A DNA stretch of 56,039 nt from positions 1 to 56,039 of IMG/VR virus record IMGVR_UViG_3300030099_001449; one strand, given 5' to 3'. The stretch's first letter is position 1, and the number at the start of each line of letters is the position of its first letter. Below, in pieces: positions 15,192-22,883 of the stretch. The notes below the pieces were generated by a model, which searched no databases, was not told where the DNA came from, and saw only the letters and a list, made by a program, of their open reading frames with translations. A program made the position numbers and the translations under genes. The stretch comes from a virus.

Positions 15192-15482
15192 ATGGCAAAA
15201 CGTAAAGATCCAAAAGTAGGAACAGGAAAAAAACCTAAAGGGTCTGGAAGGAGATTATATACCGATGAAAATCCTAAAGACACTGTATCAATTAAGTATG
15301 CTACCGTGGCAGATGCTAGGGCTACTGCTAGGAAAGTTAAAAAAATTAATAAACCTTACGCTAGGAAAATTCAAATCCTTACTGTCATGGAGCAAAGAGC
15401 TAAAGTATCTGGGAAAAAAGAGCAAGCTCAAATTGCCAAGAAAGCCAAAGAACAACTTAAAAAAGAAAACAAAAAAAGATAA
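15192..15482 (+). CDS. Small basic protein (GTGKKPKGSGRRLYTDENP family)
   Basis: 96 residues, strongly basic. It opens MAKRKDPKVGTGKKPKGSGR, then RLYTDENPKDTV, a motif I recognise from a common small phage protein family without assigned function. The C-terminal half is Lys/Ala/Gln-rich and helical. One of at least eight small basic proteins in this operon; a DNA- or capsid-associated role is possible. Confidence 0.65.
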   Translation: MAKRKDPKVGTGKKPKGSGRRLYTDENPKDTVSIKYATVADARATARKVKKINKPYARKIQILTVMEQRAKVSGKKEQAQIAKKAKEQLKKENKKR

Positions 15483-15485
15483 AAA

Positions 15486-15887
15486 ATGAGTTTACTCACT
15501 ACACTTATAGAGCCTGCTACCAAATTATTAGACAAAGTTATTGAGGATAAAGATCAGAAAGCTAAGTTGGCACATGAATTGGCAACTATGGCTGATAAAT
15601 TAGCTCATGAGCAACGACTCGCACAAATGGCAATTAATAAGGAAGAAGCTGCTTCTGGAAGCATATTTAAAGGTGGCTGGCGTCCTTGCATTGGTTGGAT
15701 CTGTGGGATTGCTTTTGGCTATCACTTTGTTCTTCAGCCTGTTATTATTTTTATAGTAGCATTAGTTGGTATAGAAATACCAGATTTACCAAAATTTGAA
15801 ATGAATACACTTCTTACGGTTTTAGCCGGAATGCTAGGAATCGGAGGATTACGGACGTATGAGAAGCAGAAAGGATTAACAAAATGA
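15486..15887 (+). CDS. Holin, 3-TM gene-transfer-agent type
   Basis: 133 residues. A cytoplasmic helical N-terminus (about 1-60) is followed by GSIFKGGWRPCIGWICGIAFGYHF, the signature of the GTA-type 3-TM holin family, and further hydrophobic segments (about 80-100 and 108-125). It makes lesions in the inner membrane that release or activate the endolysin. It overlaps the M15 endolysin gene by four bases (ATGA), forming a clear lysis cassette placed between portal and capsid genes. Confidence 0.85.
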   Translation: MSLLTTLIEPATKLLDKVIEDKDQKAKLAHELATMADKLAHEQRLAQMAINKEEAASGSIFKGGWRPCIGWICGIAFGYHFVLQPVIIFIVALVGIEIPDLPKFEMNTLLTVLAGMLGIGGLRTYEKQKGLTK

Positions 15888-16339
15888 GTTTTAAATTAAG
15901 TCAAAGATCTTTAGATAAATTAGAGGGTGTACATCCAGATATGGTAAAGTGTGTTACCTCTGCTATAGAGTGGTCTAAGGTGGATTTTGGTGTGATTTGC
16001 GGTCTCCGTACGGAAGCAGAACAAAAAGAACTTGTTGCCAAAGGTGCAAGCCAAACAATGCGATCAAAACACCTTGAAGGTTTGGCTGTCGACCTCATGG
16101 CCTTTGTTGGTTCGAGGGCATCATGGGAGTTGAATCTTTACGATGATATTGCCGATGCGATGGCTAAAGCTGCTAAAACACATAACGTTCCAATCAAATG
16201 GGGTGCAGCGTGGAGTATAGGAAATATAGCCCAATGGAATAGTAGCATGGAAGGTGCTATGAACAGTTATATTGATCAAAGACGTAGCGAGGGTAGACGG
16301 CCTTTTATTGATGGACCTCATTTTGAGCTAATAAAATAA
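15884..16339 (+). CDS. Endolysin, M15-type peptidase
   Basis: 151 residues. SKHLEGLAVDLMA supplies the zinc-binding His and Asp, and DGPHFEL supplies the last His, the M15 D-Ala-D-Ala/L-Ala-D-Glu carboxypeptidase pattern that cuts peptidoglycan cross-links or stems. GLRTEAEQKELVAKGAS precedes it as usual. No signal peptide, so release depends on the overlapping holin gene just upstream. Length is typical for single-domain phage endolysins. Confidence 0.88.
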   Translation: MSFKLSQRSLDKLEGVHPDMVKCVTSAIEWSKVDFGVICGLRTEAEQKELVAKGASQTMRSKHLEGLAVDLMAFVGSRASWELNLYDDIADAMAKAAKTHNVPIKWGAAWSIGNIAQWNSSMEGAMNSYIDQRRSEGRRPFIDGPHFELIK

Positions 16340-16349
16340 GGAGTTATTT

Positions 16350-16520
16350 ATGCCACATTATACAAAACCTCTTAAAAAAGTTATTGGTGGATTAAAAAAA
16401 GCATCTAAGTTACATGCTAAACAGGCTAAATCTTTAAGTAAAATAGAAAAAGATCAAAGAACAAGATATAAAAATAAACACGTTTCAAAAACAAAATCTA
16501 GAGCTAGAAGACGAAAGTAA
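16350..16520 (+). CDS. Very basic mini-protein
   Basis: 56 residues, starting MPHYTKPLKKVIGGLKKASK and ending KSRARRRK. About 40% Lys/Arg, no acidic cluster, probably helical. AAGGAG at 16338-16343 sits six bases before the ATG. It could bind nucleic acid or be packaged with DNA, like the other basic mini-proteins here. No family recognised. Confidence 0.6.
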   Translation: MPHYTKPLKKVIGGLKKASKLHAKQAKSLSKIEKDQRTRYKNKHVSKTKSRARRRK

Positions 16521-16521
16521 T

Positions 16522-16722
16522 ATGTGGATGCCTATACTTTTAGTTTGTAGTAGCATGTTTGCACAAGATTGTTTGGTGGTAACAAGAAACTGGGAATTTC
16601 ACGAAACTCTAGATAAGTGTTTAAAGGTGTCTGTAGAGAAAGCGAGGATCTTACTTGAAGAACCTAGTGTGTTTCATGTGAAACCTTTATGTCAAAAAAT
16701 CAAACTTAATGTAGAAACTTGA
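16522..16722 (+). CDS. Small secreted or membrane-tethered Cys protein
   Basis: 66 residues. The N-terminus (MWMPILLVCSSMFAQDC) looks like a short signal peptide with a possible cleavage after FAQ; CSS at 9-11 is a weak lipobox-like site. The mature part has three cysteines and a mixed-charge helix. Directly follows the endolysin and basic mini-gene, so a periplasmic lysis role (spanin-like) is conceivable but not supported by a proper lipobox or partner. Confidence 0.5.
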   Translation: MWMPILLVCSSMFAQDCLVVTRNWEFHETLDKCLKVSVEKARILLEEPSVFHVKPLCQKIKLNVET

Positions 16723-16733
16723 GGATTAATTGT

Positions 16734-16946
16734 ATGGATGTTGTTGACTTATCAAAATATTTATATAATAAGTTAAAAGAGAGAGAGGAAAATTTAAGTT
16801 CCGCTCTTGCTTCTGGTTCTGTTTCGAACTGGGAGGAGTATAAAATGACAGTGGGAGAAATACGGGGTCTTTCTCTTGCACGTGAGGAAATCAAGGCCCT
16901 GCTGGAGAATAACGCAGATTATGACGAAGACACTTTATCTTCCTGA
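16734..16946 (+). CDS. Small conserved head-region protein
   Basis: 70 residues from the ATG at 16734, preceded by GAGGA; the upstream ATG at 16719 overlaps the prior gene and lacks a site. MDVVDLSKYLYNKLKEREENL, then helical regions EEYKMTVGEIRGLSLAREEIKAL: an all-helical protein. Close relatives commonly sit just before scaffold and capsid genes in marine phages. Function unknown. Overlaps the GroES gene by 26 bases. Confidence 0.6.
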   Translation: MDVVDLSKYLYNKLKEREENLSSALASGSVSNWEEYKMTVGEIRGLSLAREEIKALLENNADYDEDTLSS

Positions 16947-17388
16947 CAATGTTGCGCAGCGATTAAAAAAACAGAGAAAAGAAAAATCTGTAGACAAAGC
17001 GTATGTCGAACCTGGAAACAGGGTGTTAGACCCTTCACTTCTAGATAAATCCTTACTTGATAGATTACCCCAACCAACTGGTTGGCGTGTTCTTGTTATG
17101 CCATATCAAGGCAAAGCTAAAACTTCTGGAGGACTTTTCGTTCCAGATGAGATTAGAGAACGAGAAGCGTTGGCCACTGTTGTTGCTTATGTTTTAAAAG
17201 TTGGTCCCGTAGCTTATATGGACAAAGAAAAATTTGGTAGTAAACCTTGGTGTCGAGAAAAACAATGGGTTTGCATTGGAAGATATTCTGGATCTCGTTT
17301 TAAGATAGATGGCGGCGAAGTTCGAATCATTAATGACGATGAAGTCATTGCAACAATTATTAATCCAGATGATGTTGTAAGTGTGTAA
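16921..17388 (+). CDS. Phage GroES-like co-chaperonin
   Basis: 155 residues from the ATG at 16921. An N-terminal extension (about 1-45) precedes a GroES beta-barrel: PTGWRVLVMPYQGKAKTSGG with the mobile-loop-like KTSGGLFVPDE, then a long middle, then FKIDGGEVRIINDDEVIATI. It would cap host GroEL and help fold the capsid protein, like T4 gp31. No GroEL gene is present. The position just before scaffold and capsid supports the role. Confidence 0.8.
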   Translation: MTKTLYLPDNVAQRLKKQRKEKSVDKAYVEPGNRVLDPSLLDKSLLDRLPQPTGWRVLVMPYQGKAKTSGGLFVPDEIREREALATVVAYVLKVGPVAYMDKEKFGSKPWCREKQWVCIGRYSGSRFKIDGGEVRIINDDEVIATIINPDDVVSV

Positions 17389-17398
17389 AGGATAAATC

Positions 17399-18310
17399 AT
17401 GGCAGAAGAGCAAGAAGTAAAAGAAAAAGAAGAAATTGAAACTGAGGTCGAGACTGAGGTCGAGACTGAGGTCAAGACTGAGGTTCAGACAGAAACTGAA
17501 GAACAACCAAAAGCAGAAACTGTAACAGAAGAAACTAAAGGTAAAGAAGAAGAGTTAGAGCAATACAGTAAAGGTGTTCAAGCTAGAATAAAAAAATTAA
17601 CTGAAAAATATAGACAGGAAGAAAGAGATAAGAACGAAGCTGTTACTCTTTCTCAAAAACTTATTGAAGAGAATCAAAAGCTAAAAACGAGAGTTCAAGC
17701 TCTAGACTCTGGATTTGTCACAGAATATGGAACTCGTCTGGCGGCTCAAGAGGAGCAAGCTAAAAGGTTATACAAAGAAGCTTATGAAGCTGGTGATGCA
17801 GACAAAATGTCTGAAGCTAATAAAATGTTGGCAGGTGTTGCAGTTGAACAACAAAAGTATAATACAGCTAAAGTTAGGTTGGAACAGCAAGCAAAACAAC
17901 CTCAACAAACAGAACAACAAACCCAGACTCAAGCGCAAACCCAGACTCAAGCACAACCAGATCCAAGAGCGCAAAAGTGGGCCTCTGACAATGACTGGTT
18001 TGGTAATGATAAAATTATGACTACGGCTGCGTTTACCTTACATAATATTCTTACAAATGAAGAAGGGTTTGACGCACAGTCAGAAGAGTACTATAATGAA
18101 ATAGATAAAAGAATACGTTTAGAATTTCCTCATAAATTCTCAACGCCAAAGAAAACGAATGGAACTACACAGGTCGCTTCTGCTGGTAATTCCGCATCTC
18201 GCAGTAGTAAACAGGGGCGCAGGGTGGTTAGGCTAACGCCATCACAAGTTGCAATAGCTAAAAAGCTTGGATTAACACCTGAACAATATGCTAAACATGT
18301 GAAGGATTAG
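17399..18310 (+). CDS. Scaffolding protein
   Basis: 303 residues. A highly acidic N-terminus (1-55) with ETEV repeats, a central coiled coil (about 55-165, Lys/Glu/Gln-rich), a Gln/Thr linker with duplicated TQTQAQ units, and a C-terminal basic, helix-turn-helix-like domain (RRVVRLTPSQVAIAKKLGLT) are the usual design of phage scaffolds that drive procapsid assembly through a basic C-terminus. It precedes the capsid genes. Two short DNA tandem repeats lie inside (17438-17485, 17921-17956). Confidence 0.75.
   Translation: MAEEQEVKEKEEIETEVETEVETEVKTEVQTETEEQPKAETVTEETKGKEEELEQYSKGVQARIKKLTEKYRQEERDKNEAVTLSQKLIEENQKLKTRVQALDSGFVTEYGTRLAAQEEQAKRLYKEAYEAGDADKMSEANKMLAGVAVEQQKYNTAKVRLEQQAKQPQQTEQQTQTQAQTQTQAQPDPRAQKWASDNDWFGNDKIMTTAAFTLHNILTNEEGFDAQSEEYYNEIDKRIRLEFPHKFSTPKKTNGTTQVASAGNSASRSSKQGRRVVRLTPSQVAIAKKLGLTPEQYAKHVKD
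17438..17485 (+). repeat. 12-bp tandem repeat in the scaffold gene
   Basis: Four units of consensus GAGACTGAGGTC (17438, 17450, 17462, 17474) encode the ETEV repeats of the acidic N-terminus. The middle two are identical, so copy number is likely to vary between relatives. Confidence 0.85.
17921..17956 (+). repeat. 18-bp duplication in the scaffold gene
   Basis: ACCCAGACTCAAGCGCAA (17921-17938) is repeated with one change (17939-17956), coding TQTQAQ twice in the flexible linker between coiled coil and C-terminal domain. Confidence 0.85.
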
Positions 18311-18312
18311 AC

Positions 18313-18774
18313 ATGACCGAACAAAGAGTAAATAGAACTAATGAGACTCGAGATAAACAAACTCGCAGAAAACCTTGGAAACCACCACAGATGTTAGAAG
18401 CACCTAACCCACCAGAAGGATATGTGCATAGATGGATAAGAGTTGCAATGCGTGGAGAGGAAGACAAAATGAATGTTCATTCTAAACTACGTGAAGGATG
18501 GGAACCTGTTCGTGCTGACGAATATCCAGATTATGAAATACCAATTATTGATTCTGGTAAATATCAAGGTGTAATAGGACAAGGTGGTTTGATGTTATGT
18601 AGAATACCTGAAGAAACGGCTCGAGAAAGAAACGAGTATTACGGGGGCCGGACCCGCGAACAAATGACAGCTGTCGATCAGGACTTAATGAAGGAACAAC
18701 ATCCTTCAATGCCTATTAGTAATAGTAGGCAAAGTCGTGTAACCTTTGGAGGAGCAAAAGGCGAATCCAAATAA
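18313..18774 (+). CDS. Conserved head-region protein
   Basis: 153 residues. Basic start (QTRRKPWKPPQMLEAPNPP), then YVHRWIRVAMRGEEDKMNVHSKLREGWEPVRADEYPDYEIP, followed by GGLMLCRIPEETARERNEYY. The arrangement, between scaffold and capsid genes, is widespread in marine phages, and the RW..V...G..D..N...K..EGWE pattern is well conserved there. Likely a minor head or assembly protein; no enzymatic motif seen. Confidence 0.6.
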   Translation: MTEQRVNRTNETRDKQTRRKPWKPPQMLEAPNPPEGYVHRWIRVAMRGEEDKMNVHSKLREGWEPVRADEYPDYEIPIIDSGKYQGVIGQGGLMLCRIPEETARERNEYYGGRTREQMTAVDQDLMKEQHPSMPISNSRQSRVTFGGAKGESK

Positions 18775-18794
18775 CTTTATAGGAGTGCTTATTA

Positions 18795-19439
18795 ATGGCA
18801 AATTCTAATGGTGCTTTCGGTTTAAGACCGATAGGTAAACTTGGTCAATCGACCAACTCCGTTGGTTTGACTGAATATCGAATAGCCTCAGATAACTCTA
18901 ACCCTATATTTCAGGGGATGGCAGTTATACCTTTAGCAGCTGGTGTAATAGATGACTTACAAGCGGCAGCTGGTGGTACAGTTTCTATCGTAGGAGTTTT
19001 CAATGGTTGTGAGTATGTTTCGTCAACTACTGGAGAGACAGTATTTTCAAATTTCTGGCCCGGTTCTGGTGCAGACTCTAATTTTCCAGTAAGAGCTTTT
19101 TTGTATGATGATCCCGATCAATTATTCGTGATTGCTACATCTAATGTTCAAACAGGTAATGACACAGAGGCTGAACTTAGAACGGCTGTTTTCTCTAATA
19201 TTCAGTTAGCAAATGGAAATAGTGGATCTACTACTACAGGTATTTCTTCTGCGACAGCAGATCTAAATACTGTTGCAACCACCAACTCGCATGCTCTCAG
19301 AATTATGGGTATTCAAGATGATGAATACAATTCTGATTTTACTGCAGCTGGTATCCCTTTAATCGTTCGTATAAACAACCATTTCAATGCACCTACAGGG
19401 TCCATTGCTCAAGGTACTGTTTCTACGACAGGCGTATAG
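18795..19439 (+). CDS. Probable head decoration/stabilising protein
   Basis: 214 residues, starting MANSNGAFGLRPIGKLGQST. Beta-rich, Gly/Ser/Thr-rich, with few charges; ends SIAQGTVSTTGV. AGGAG lies upstream of the ATG. It is immediately before the major capsid gene, the usual place of decoration or capsid-stabilising proteins in related phages. Assignment from position and composition only. Confidence 0.55.
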   Translation: MANSNGAFGLRPIGKLGQSTNSVGLTEYRIASDNSNPIFQGMAVIPLAAGVIDDLQAAAGGTVSIVGVFNGCEYVSSTTGETVFSNFWPGSGADSNFPVRAFLYDDPDQLFVIATSNVQTGNDTEAELRTAVFSNIQLANGNSGSTTTGISSATADLNTVATTNSHALRIMGIQDDEYNSDFTAAGIPLIVRINNHFNAPTGSIAQGTVSTTGV

Positions 19440-19450
19440 GAGACTAAGTA

Positions 19451-20362
19451 ATGGCTATATCTAGAGCGCAATTAGCTAAAGAGCTAGAACCTGGTCTTAA
19501 CGCTTTGTTTGGACTAGAGTACGACAGATACGAAAATCAACATGCTGAAATCTACACAACTGAATCTTCAGATCGTGCATTTGAAGAGGAAGTAATGTTG
19601 TCAGGTTTTGGATCAGCACCAACCAAATCAGAGGGTTCTGCTGTAAATTTTGACGAGGCTAATGAAGCATTTACGGCTCGTTATAACCACGAAACTATCG
19701 CTTTGGCTTTTTCAATTACTGAAGAAGCTATCGAAGACAATCTTTATGATCGTCTTGGATCTCGATACACACGTGCGTTAGCTCGTTCAATGGCACACAC
19801 TAAACAAGTAAAAGCTGCAGCTATTTTAAACAATGCTTTTACAGCCGGTGCTTCAGCCGGTGGAGATGGAGTAGCACTTTGTGCAACAAATCATCCACTT
19901 AGCACTGGAGGAACGTTTGCCAATGAACCATCAACAGCAGCAGATCTAAACGAAACATCTCTCGAGGATGCTTTAATTAGTATTTCTGGTTTTGTAGATG
20001 AGCGTGGTTTAAAAATTGCTTTAAGAGGTATGAAACTTGTTGTTCCAAGACAGTTACAATTTGTAGCTGAAAGGTTATTAGTTTCAAATCTTAGAGTTGG
20101 CACAGCAGACAATGATGTAAATGCTTTGAGATCTATGGGAATGTTACCACAAGGATATACTGTGAACGACTTCCTTACAGATACAGATGCTTTTTTCATT
20201 ACAACTGATGCGCCAAGAGGGTTCATTCATTTTGAACGCTTGGCATTGGCTACTAATATGGAAGCAGATTTTGATACAGGAAACATGAGATTTAAAGCTA
20301 GAGAAAGATATAGCTTTGGTTTTTCTGATCCTCGTTGTGTTTTTGGTTCTCCAGGAGCGTAA
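19451..20362 (+). CDS. Major capsid protein
   Basis: 303 residues, HK97-fold type. A long helical start (RAQLAKELEPGLNALFGLEY) is followed by FEEEVMLSGFG, then AFSITEEAIEDNLYDRLGSRYTRALARSMAHTKQVKAAAILNNAF, which resembles the spine helix and P-domain of Mu-like/HK97-like capsid proteins. No N-terminal scaffold domain, consistent with a separate scaffold gene. A strong terminator follows (20415-20442), which may set the high capsid expression level. Confidence 0.85.
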   Translation: MAISRAQLAKELEPGLNALFGLEYDRYENQHAEIYTTESSDRAFEEEVMLSGFGSAPTKSEGSAVNFDEANEAFTARYNHETIALAFSITEEAIEDNLYDRLGSRYTRALARSMAHTKQVKAAAILNNAFTAGASAGGDGVALCATNHPLSTGGTFANEPSTAADLNETSLEDALISISGFVDERGLKIALRGMKLVVPRQLQFVAERLLVSNLRVGTADNDVNALRSMGMLPQGYTVNDFLTDTDAFFITTDAPRGFIHFERLALATNMEADFDTGNMRFKARERYSFGFSDPRCVFGSPGA

Positions 20363-20414
20363 TCTGTGTTAACATGGGAAAGTGATTAAGAATCATATCT
20401 CCCTATGATGTTGA

Positions 20415-20442
20415 GGGGGTGTTATAAGACACCCCCTTTTTT
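20415..20442 (+). terminator. Intrinsic terminator after the capsid gene
   Basis: GGGGGTGT (20415-20422) and ACACCCCC (20429-20436) form a perfect 8-bp stem with a 6-base loop, followed by TTTTTT (20437-20442). It lies 53 bases past the capsid stop and would end or attenuate the head-gene transcript. The rest of 20363-20550 holds an AT-rich stretch and the palindrome at 20506-20522; no gene. Confidence 0.85.
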
Positions 20443-20505
20443 ATTTTAAAATAAAACTAGAACTAATTCTTTTTTTCTTGTATAGTTTTTATATTAACTT
20501 CTGAC

Positions 20506-20522
20506 AATCACATGGTGTGATT
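20506..20522. promoter_or_regulatory. Palindrome upstream of the tail-side gene block
   Basis: AATCACA (20506-20512) and TGTGATT (20516-20522) are perfect arms around TGG. It sits between the capsid terminator and the next gene, where a new promoter would be expected; TATATT at 20490-20495 is a possible -10 without a clear -35. Operator is a plausible reading, unproven. Confidence 0.4.
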
Positions 20523-20550
20523 GACTATTGCCAAGACAGGAGAGTATATT

Positions 20551-21267
20551 ATGGCTGTACATTTTACTGGACCGATTCTTTTCGCAGGGAAAGATGGTCA
20601 AAAGAAGTGGTTTGAAAACCTACCAATAGATACAAATCCAGATTACATGGTTTACATGGATGATTTTACTGGTGTTACCTTAGACAGTACGAACGATTGG
20701 ACTGTTGTAAAAGACAGTAGTGCATCTGTAGCGATAGCAGCAGATGTATTTGGTGGTGCGATAACTATGAGTTCTCAAGCCACAACTGATAACGATGGTT
20801 CCTCTATACAAGGAAATGAAATATTTGCTGTAGCTACAACTAGAGACATTTGGTTTGAAACTAAAATTACCCCAACAGATGCAGAGGGTGATGCAATGGA
20901 CATTTGCATAGGGTTAACTGTAAACTTTGCAACAAATCCAGAGGCTATGCTTACTGCAGCTGATCGTATTGTTTTTCAAATTGATGATGGGGATAGTAAC
21001 ATTGACTGTGTAACTGAAAAAGATGGAACGGCAACCACAACAGATTCTGGTATAGACATTGCTAGTGGGACGGCAGTTACTCTTGGTTTTCATGTGAAGG
21101 GAACAGGTAGTGTTGAGTTTTTTGTTAATAGAAACAAAGTTGCAACTCATACTGCAAATATTCCTGATGATGAAAATTTAGCTTTAGGAGCTATGCAACT
21201 ATCAGGTTCCGCTACTGGAACTAAATCAATGAACGTTGACTATATGTTTGCTGCTCAAAATAGATAA
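20551..21267 (+). CDS. Jelly-roll-like virion protein
   Basis: 238 residues from the ATG at 20551 (AGGAG 20538-20542); a TTG ten codons upstream overlaps the palindrome and lacks a site. Beta-rich with a lectin/LamG-like pattern: FTGVTLDSTNDW, then IWFETKITPTDAEGDAMDICIGL, then LGFHVKGTGSVEFFVNRNKVATHTANIP. Such concanavalin-like folds appear in phage capsid fibres and decoration proteins. First gene after the capsid terminator. Confidence 0.6.
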   Translation: MAVHFTGPILFAGKDGQKKWFENLPIDTNPDYMVYMDDFTGVTLDSTNDWTVVKDSSASVAIAADVFGGAITMSSQATTDNDGSSIQGNEIFAVATTRDIWFETKITPTDAEGDAMDICIGLTVNFATNPEAMLTAADRIVFQIDDGDSNIDCVTEKDGTATTTDSGIDIASGTAVTLGFHVKGTGSVEFFVNRNKVATHTANIPDDENLALGAMQLSGSATGTKSMNVDYMFAAQNR

Positions 21268-21278
21268 CGGAGGATATG

Positions 21279-21503
21279 ATGGCTAATAAAAAAAGAGCCA
21301 GAACTGAGTCTGGAAAATTTATTTCCGATAATCCAGATACTCCTAACGTCAATGAAGCTTGGATTACACAAGCAGAAATTTCACCAGAAGGAACTTTGGT
21401 AAAAAATAAATCCTCTATGAGCAAACCGATTACATCTGCGCTTCCTCCCAAAGGAAGCGCACAGTATAAGGCAATGCTTTTAAGGGGAGAGATAAAGGAG
21501 TAA
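21279..21503 (+). CDS. Small hypothetical protein
   Basis: 74 residues from the second of two adjacent ATGs (21279), five bases after GGAGG. MANKKRARTESGKFISDNPDTPNVNEAW, ending QYKAMLLRGEIKE. Basic start, proline-rich middle, no hydrophobic helix. The pattern resembles small proteins found between head and connector genes; no function known to me. Confidence 0.55.
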   Translation: MANKKRARTESGKFISDNPDTPNVNEAWITQAEISPEGTLVKNKSSMSKPITSALPPKGSAQYKAMLLRGEIKE

Positions 21504-21506
21504 AAC

Positions 21507-21779
21507 ATGGCAGCCTCTATATTTGCAAAAACAGCAACTGCGACAGGAACCTTACAAGGTGGAAGAACTCGGTTAAAAGCATTCTATGTTAAGACAGCTG
21601 GTAGCGGTTCTCCTGCTGTTGTGTTCAAGAATGGAAGTAGTGGTAGCACTTTGTTGTCTATGGTATTTCATCAATCAGATGACAATCAGATAACTATTCC
21701 AGATCATGGAATAATTTTTCCTGATGAGTGTCACGTAACTCTTACCAACATTGACTCTATAACTGGATTTTTTGGCTAG
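21507..21779 (+). CDS. Small beta-rich virion protein
   Basis: 90 residues. MAASIFAKTATATGTLQGGRTRLKAF followed by alternating strands and an IPDHGIIFPDECHVTLTNID end; probably a small beta-sandwich. It abuts the next gene directly. Likely a minor structural protein by position and fold type; not otherwise recognised. Confidence 0.55.
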   Translation: MAASIFAKTATATGTLQGGRTRLKAFYVKTAGSGSPAVVFKNGSSGSTLLSMVFHQSDDNQITIPDHGIIFPDECHVTLTNIDSITGFFG

Positions 21780-22082
21780 ATGGCTGAGAAAAGTAAAAAA
21801 GGAAAACAGATACGCAGAACGACTAAAGGAAAGAGTGCCAACTATAGACCCACGAAGAAGGGTGCTGGCATGACTAAAAAGGGAGTAGCTGCGTATCGAA
21901 GAAAAAATCCTGGTTCTAAGTTACAAACTGCTGTAACTGAAAAAAATCCAAAAGGTAAAAGAGCAGCAAGGAGAAAATCCTACTGTGCTAGATCTTTAGG
22001 ACAATTAAAAAGAAGTTCTGCGAAAACTAGGAATGATCCTAATAGCAGAATAAGACAAGCAAGGAGAAGATGGAGATGTTAA
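21780..22082 (+). CDS. Very basic DUF6321-like protein
   Basis: 100 residues, about one third Lys/Arg. Contains KKGAGMTKKGVAAYRRKNPG, LQTAVTEKNPKGKRAARRKSYCARSLGQ and RQARRRWRC: the highly conserved blocks of a small family I recall as DUF6321 (unverified). The fixed Cys and SYCARS motif suggest a folded, possibly DNA-binding protein carried in phage heads. It begins one base after the preceding stop and overlaps the next gene by seven bases. Confidence 0.7.
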   Translation: MAEKSKKGKQIRRTTKGKSANYRPTKKGAGMTKKGVAAYRRKNPGSKLQTAVTEKNPKGKRAARRKSYCARSLGQLKRSSAKTRNDPNSRIRQARRRWRC

Positions 22083-22312
22083 AACAAATATCCATATCCA
22101 TTTTTGTTTTATCTGTTGGTGGCGTTGGAACTATATTCTACACGTGGGGATCTTGGACTACAGAAACCTTAATTAAAGTTGACAAAAGAACTGAAGTTAT
22201 GGAAATTAAACTTAGTAATATAGCAGAACGTCTAAAGGAGATGAAAATTGGCTATATCCAGAAGTCAAATGAAAACTCAAATATCAAAGTCACCTTCACG
22301 GAGGAGAACTAA
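22076..22312 (+). CDS. Small single-helix membrane protein
   Basis: 78 residues from the ATG at 22076, nine bases after AAGGAG; an ATG at 22070 is only three bases from it. One N-terminal membrane helix (about 5-27, ISIFVLSVGGVGTIFYTWG) and a C-terminal coiled-coil segment (VDKRTEVMEIKLSNIAERLKEM). Holin-like or virion membrane protein; the family is unclear. Confidence 0.55.
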   Translation: MLKQISISIFVLSVGGVGTIFYTWGSWTTETLIKVDKRTEVMEIKLSNIAERLKEMKIGYIQKSNENSNIKVTFTEEN

Positions 22313-22602
22313 TGCCAAAAGACGCATGTTATCACAAGGTAAAAGCAAGATACAAAGTATTCCCATCAGCTTACGCAAGCGGAGCAATCGCAAAGTGTCG
22401 TAAAGTAGGAGCCGCTAATTATGGAACTGGTGGTAAGAAAAAGAAAAAGAAGAAAACAATCAAGAAAGCTGAAGGTGGTATTATTGCTGCGATAGATAAT
22501 CCTAAAAGACCACCACCCAAAAAATTTAAACCGGGTGGTGTAGTAGCTGCTGGTTGTGGTGTAGTTGATTCAAGTAAGAGAAAAATAACGAGAACGTTTT
22601 AA
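22312..22602 (+). CDS. Small basic protein (KARYKVFPSAYASGA family)
   Basis: 96 residues. The N-terminal block MPKDACYHKVKARYKVFPSA, then YASGAIAKCRKVGAANYG, is a very common signature in marine and gut phages, followed here by a run of seven lysines and two GG-I/V motifs (AEGGIIAAI, PGGVVAAG). The two conserved cysteines may pair. Overlaps neighbours by one base on each side. Probably a packaged or head-associated nucleic-acid-binding protein; inferred. Confidence 0.65.
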   Translation: MPKDACYHKVKARYKVFPSAYASGAIAKCRKVGAANYGTGGKKKKKKKTIKKAEGGIIAAIDNPKRPPPKKFKPGGVVAAGCGVVDSSKRKITRTF

Positions 22603-22883
22603 TGGCTGTGCGAAAGACAAAAGAAGGACTAGCATTAAAGCGTTGGTTTAAGGAAGATTGGAAAGATGTTAAAACAGGGAAAAAATGTGGACGTAGCAAG
22701 GGTGAAAAACGAGGTACTCCATATTGTAGACCTTCTAAAAGAGTTAGTTCTAAAACCCCAAAAACCACTTCAGAAATGACGGCAAGTGAAAAAAGATCCA
22801 GGATTCGACAAAAGAATAAGCTCGGACAACCTGCAGGAAAACCTAGAAGAGTGAAATCATTAAAAAGGAGAAAGAAAAAATGA
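22602..22883 (+). CDS. Small basic Cys-containing protein
   Basis: 93 residues. LKRWFKEDWKDVKTGKKCGR, then GTPYCRPSKRV, in the style of a DUF5872-like family (recalled, unverified); Trp, Cys and Arg positions are regular. Ends in a poly-basic tail (RVKSLKRRKKK). Part of the run of basic mini-proteins from 21780 to 24227. Confidence 0.6.
   Translation: MAVRKTKEGLALKRWFKEDWKDVKTGKKCGRSKGEKRGTPYCRPSKRVSSKTPKTTSEMTASEKRSRIRQKNKLGQPAGKPRRVKSLKRRKKK

Noticed and set aside
20521-20550. Promoter TTGACT...TATATT just before the 20551 gene
   Set aside because: Transcription would start inside the coding sequence, leaving no ribosome site; the hexamers overlap the Shine-Dalgarno region.
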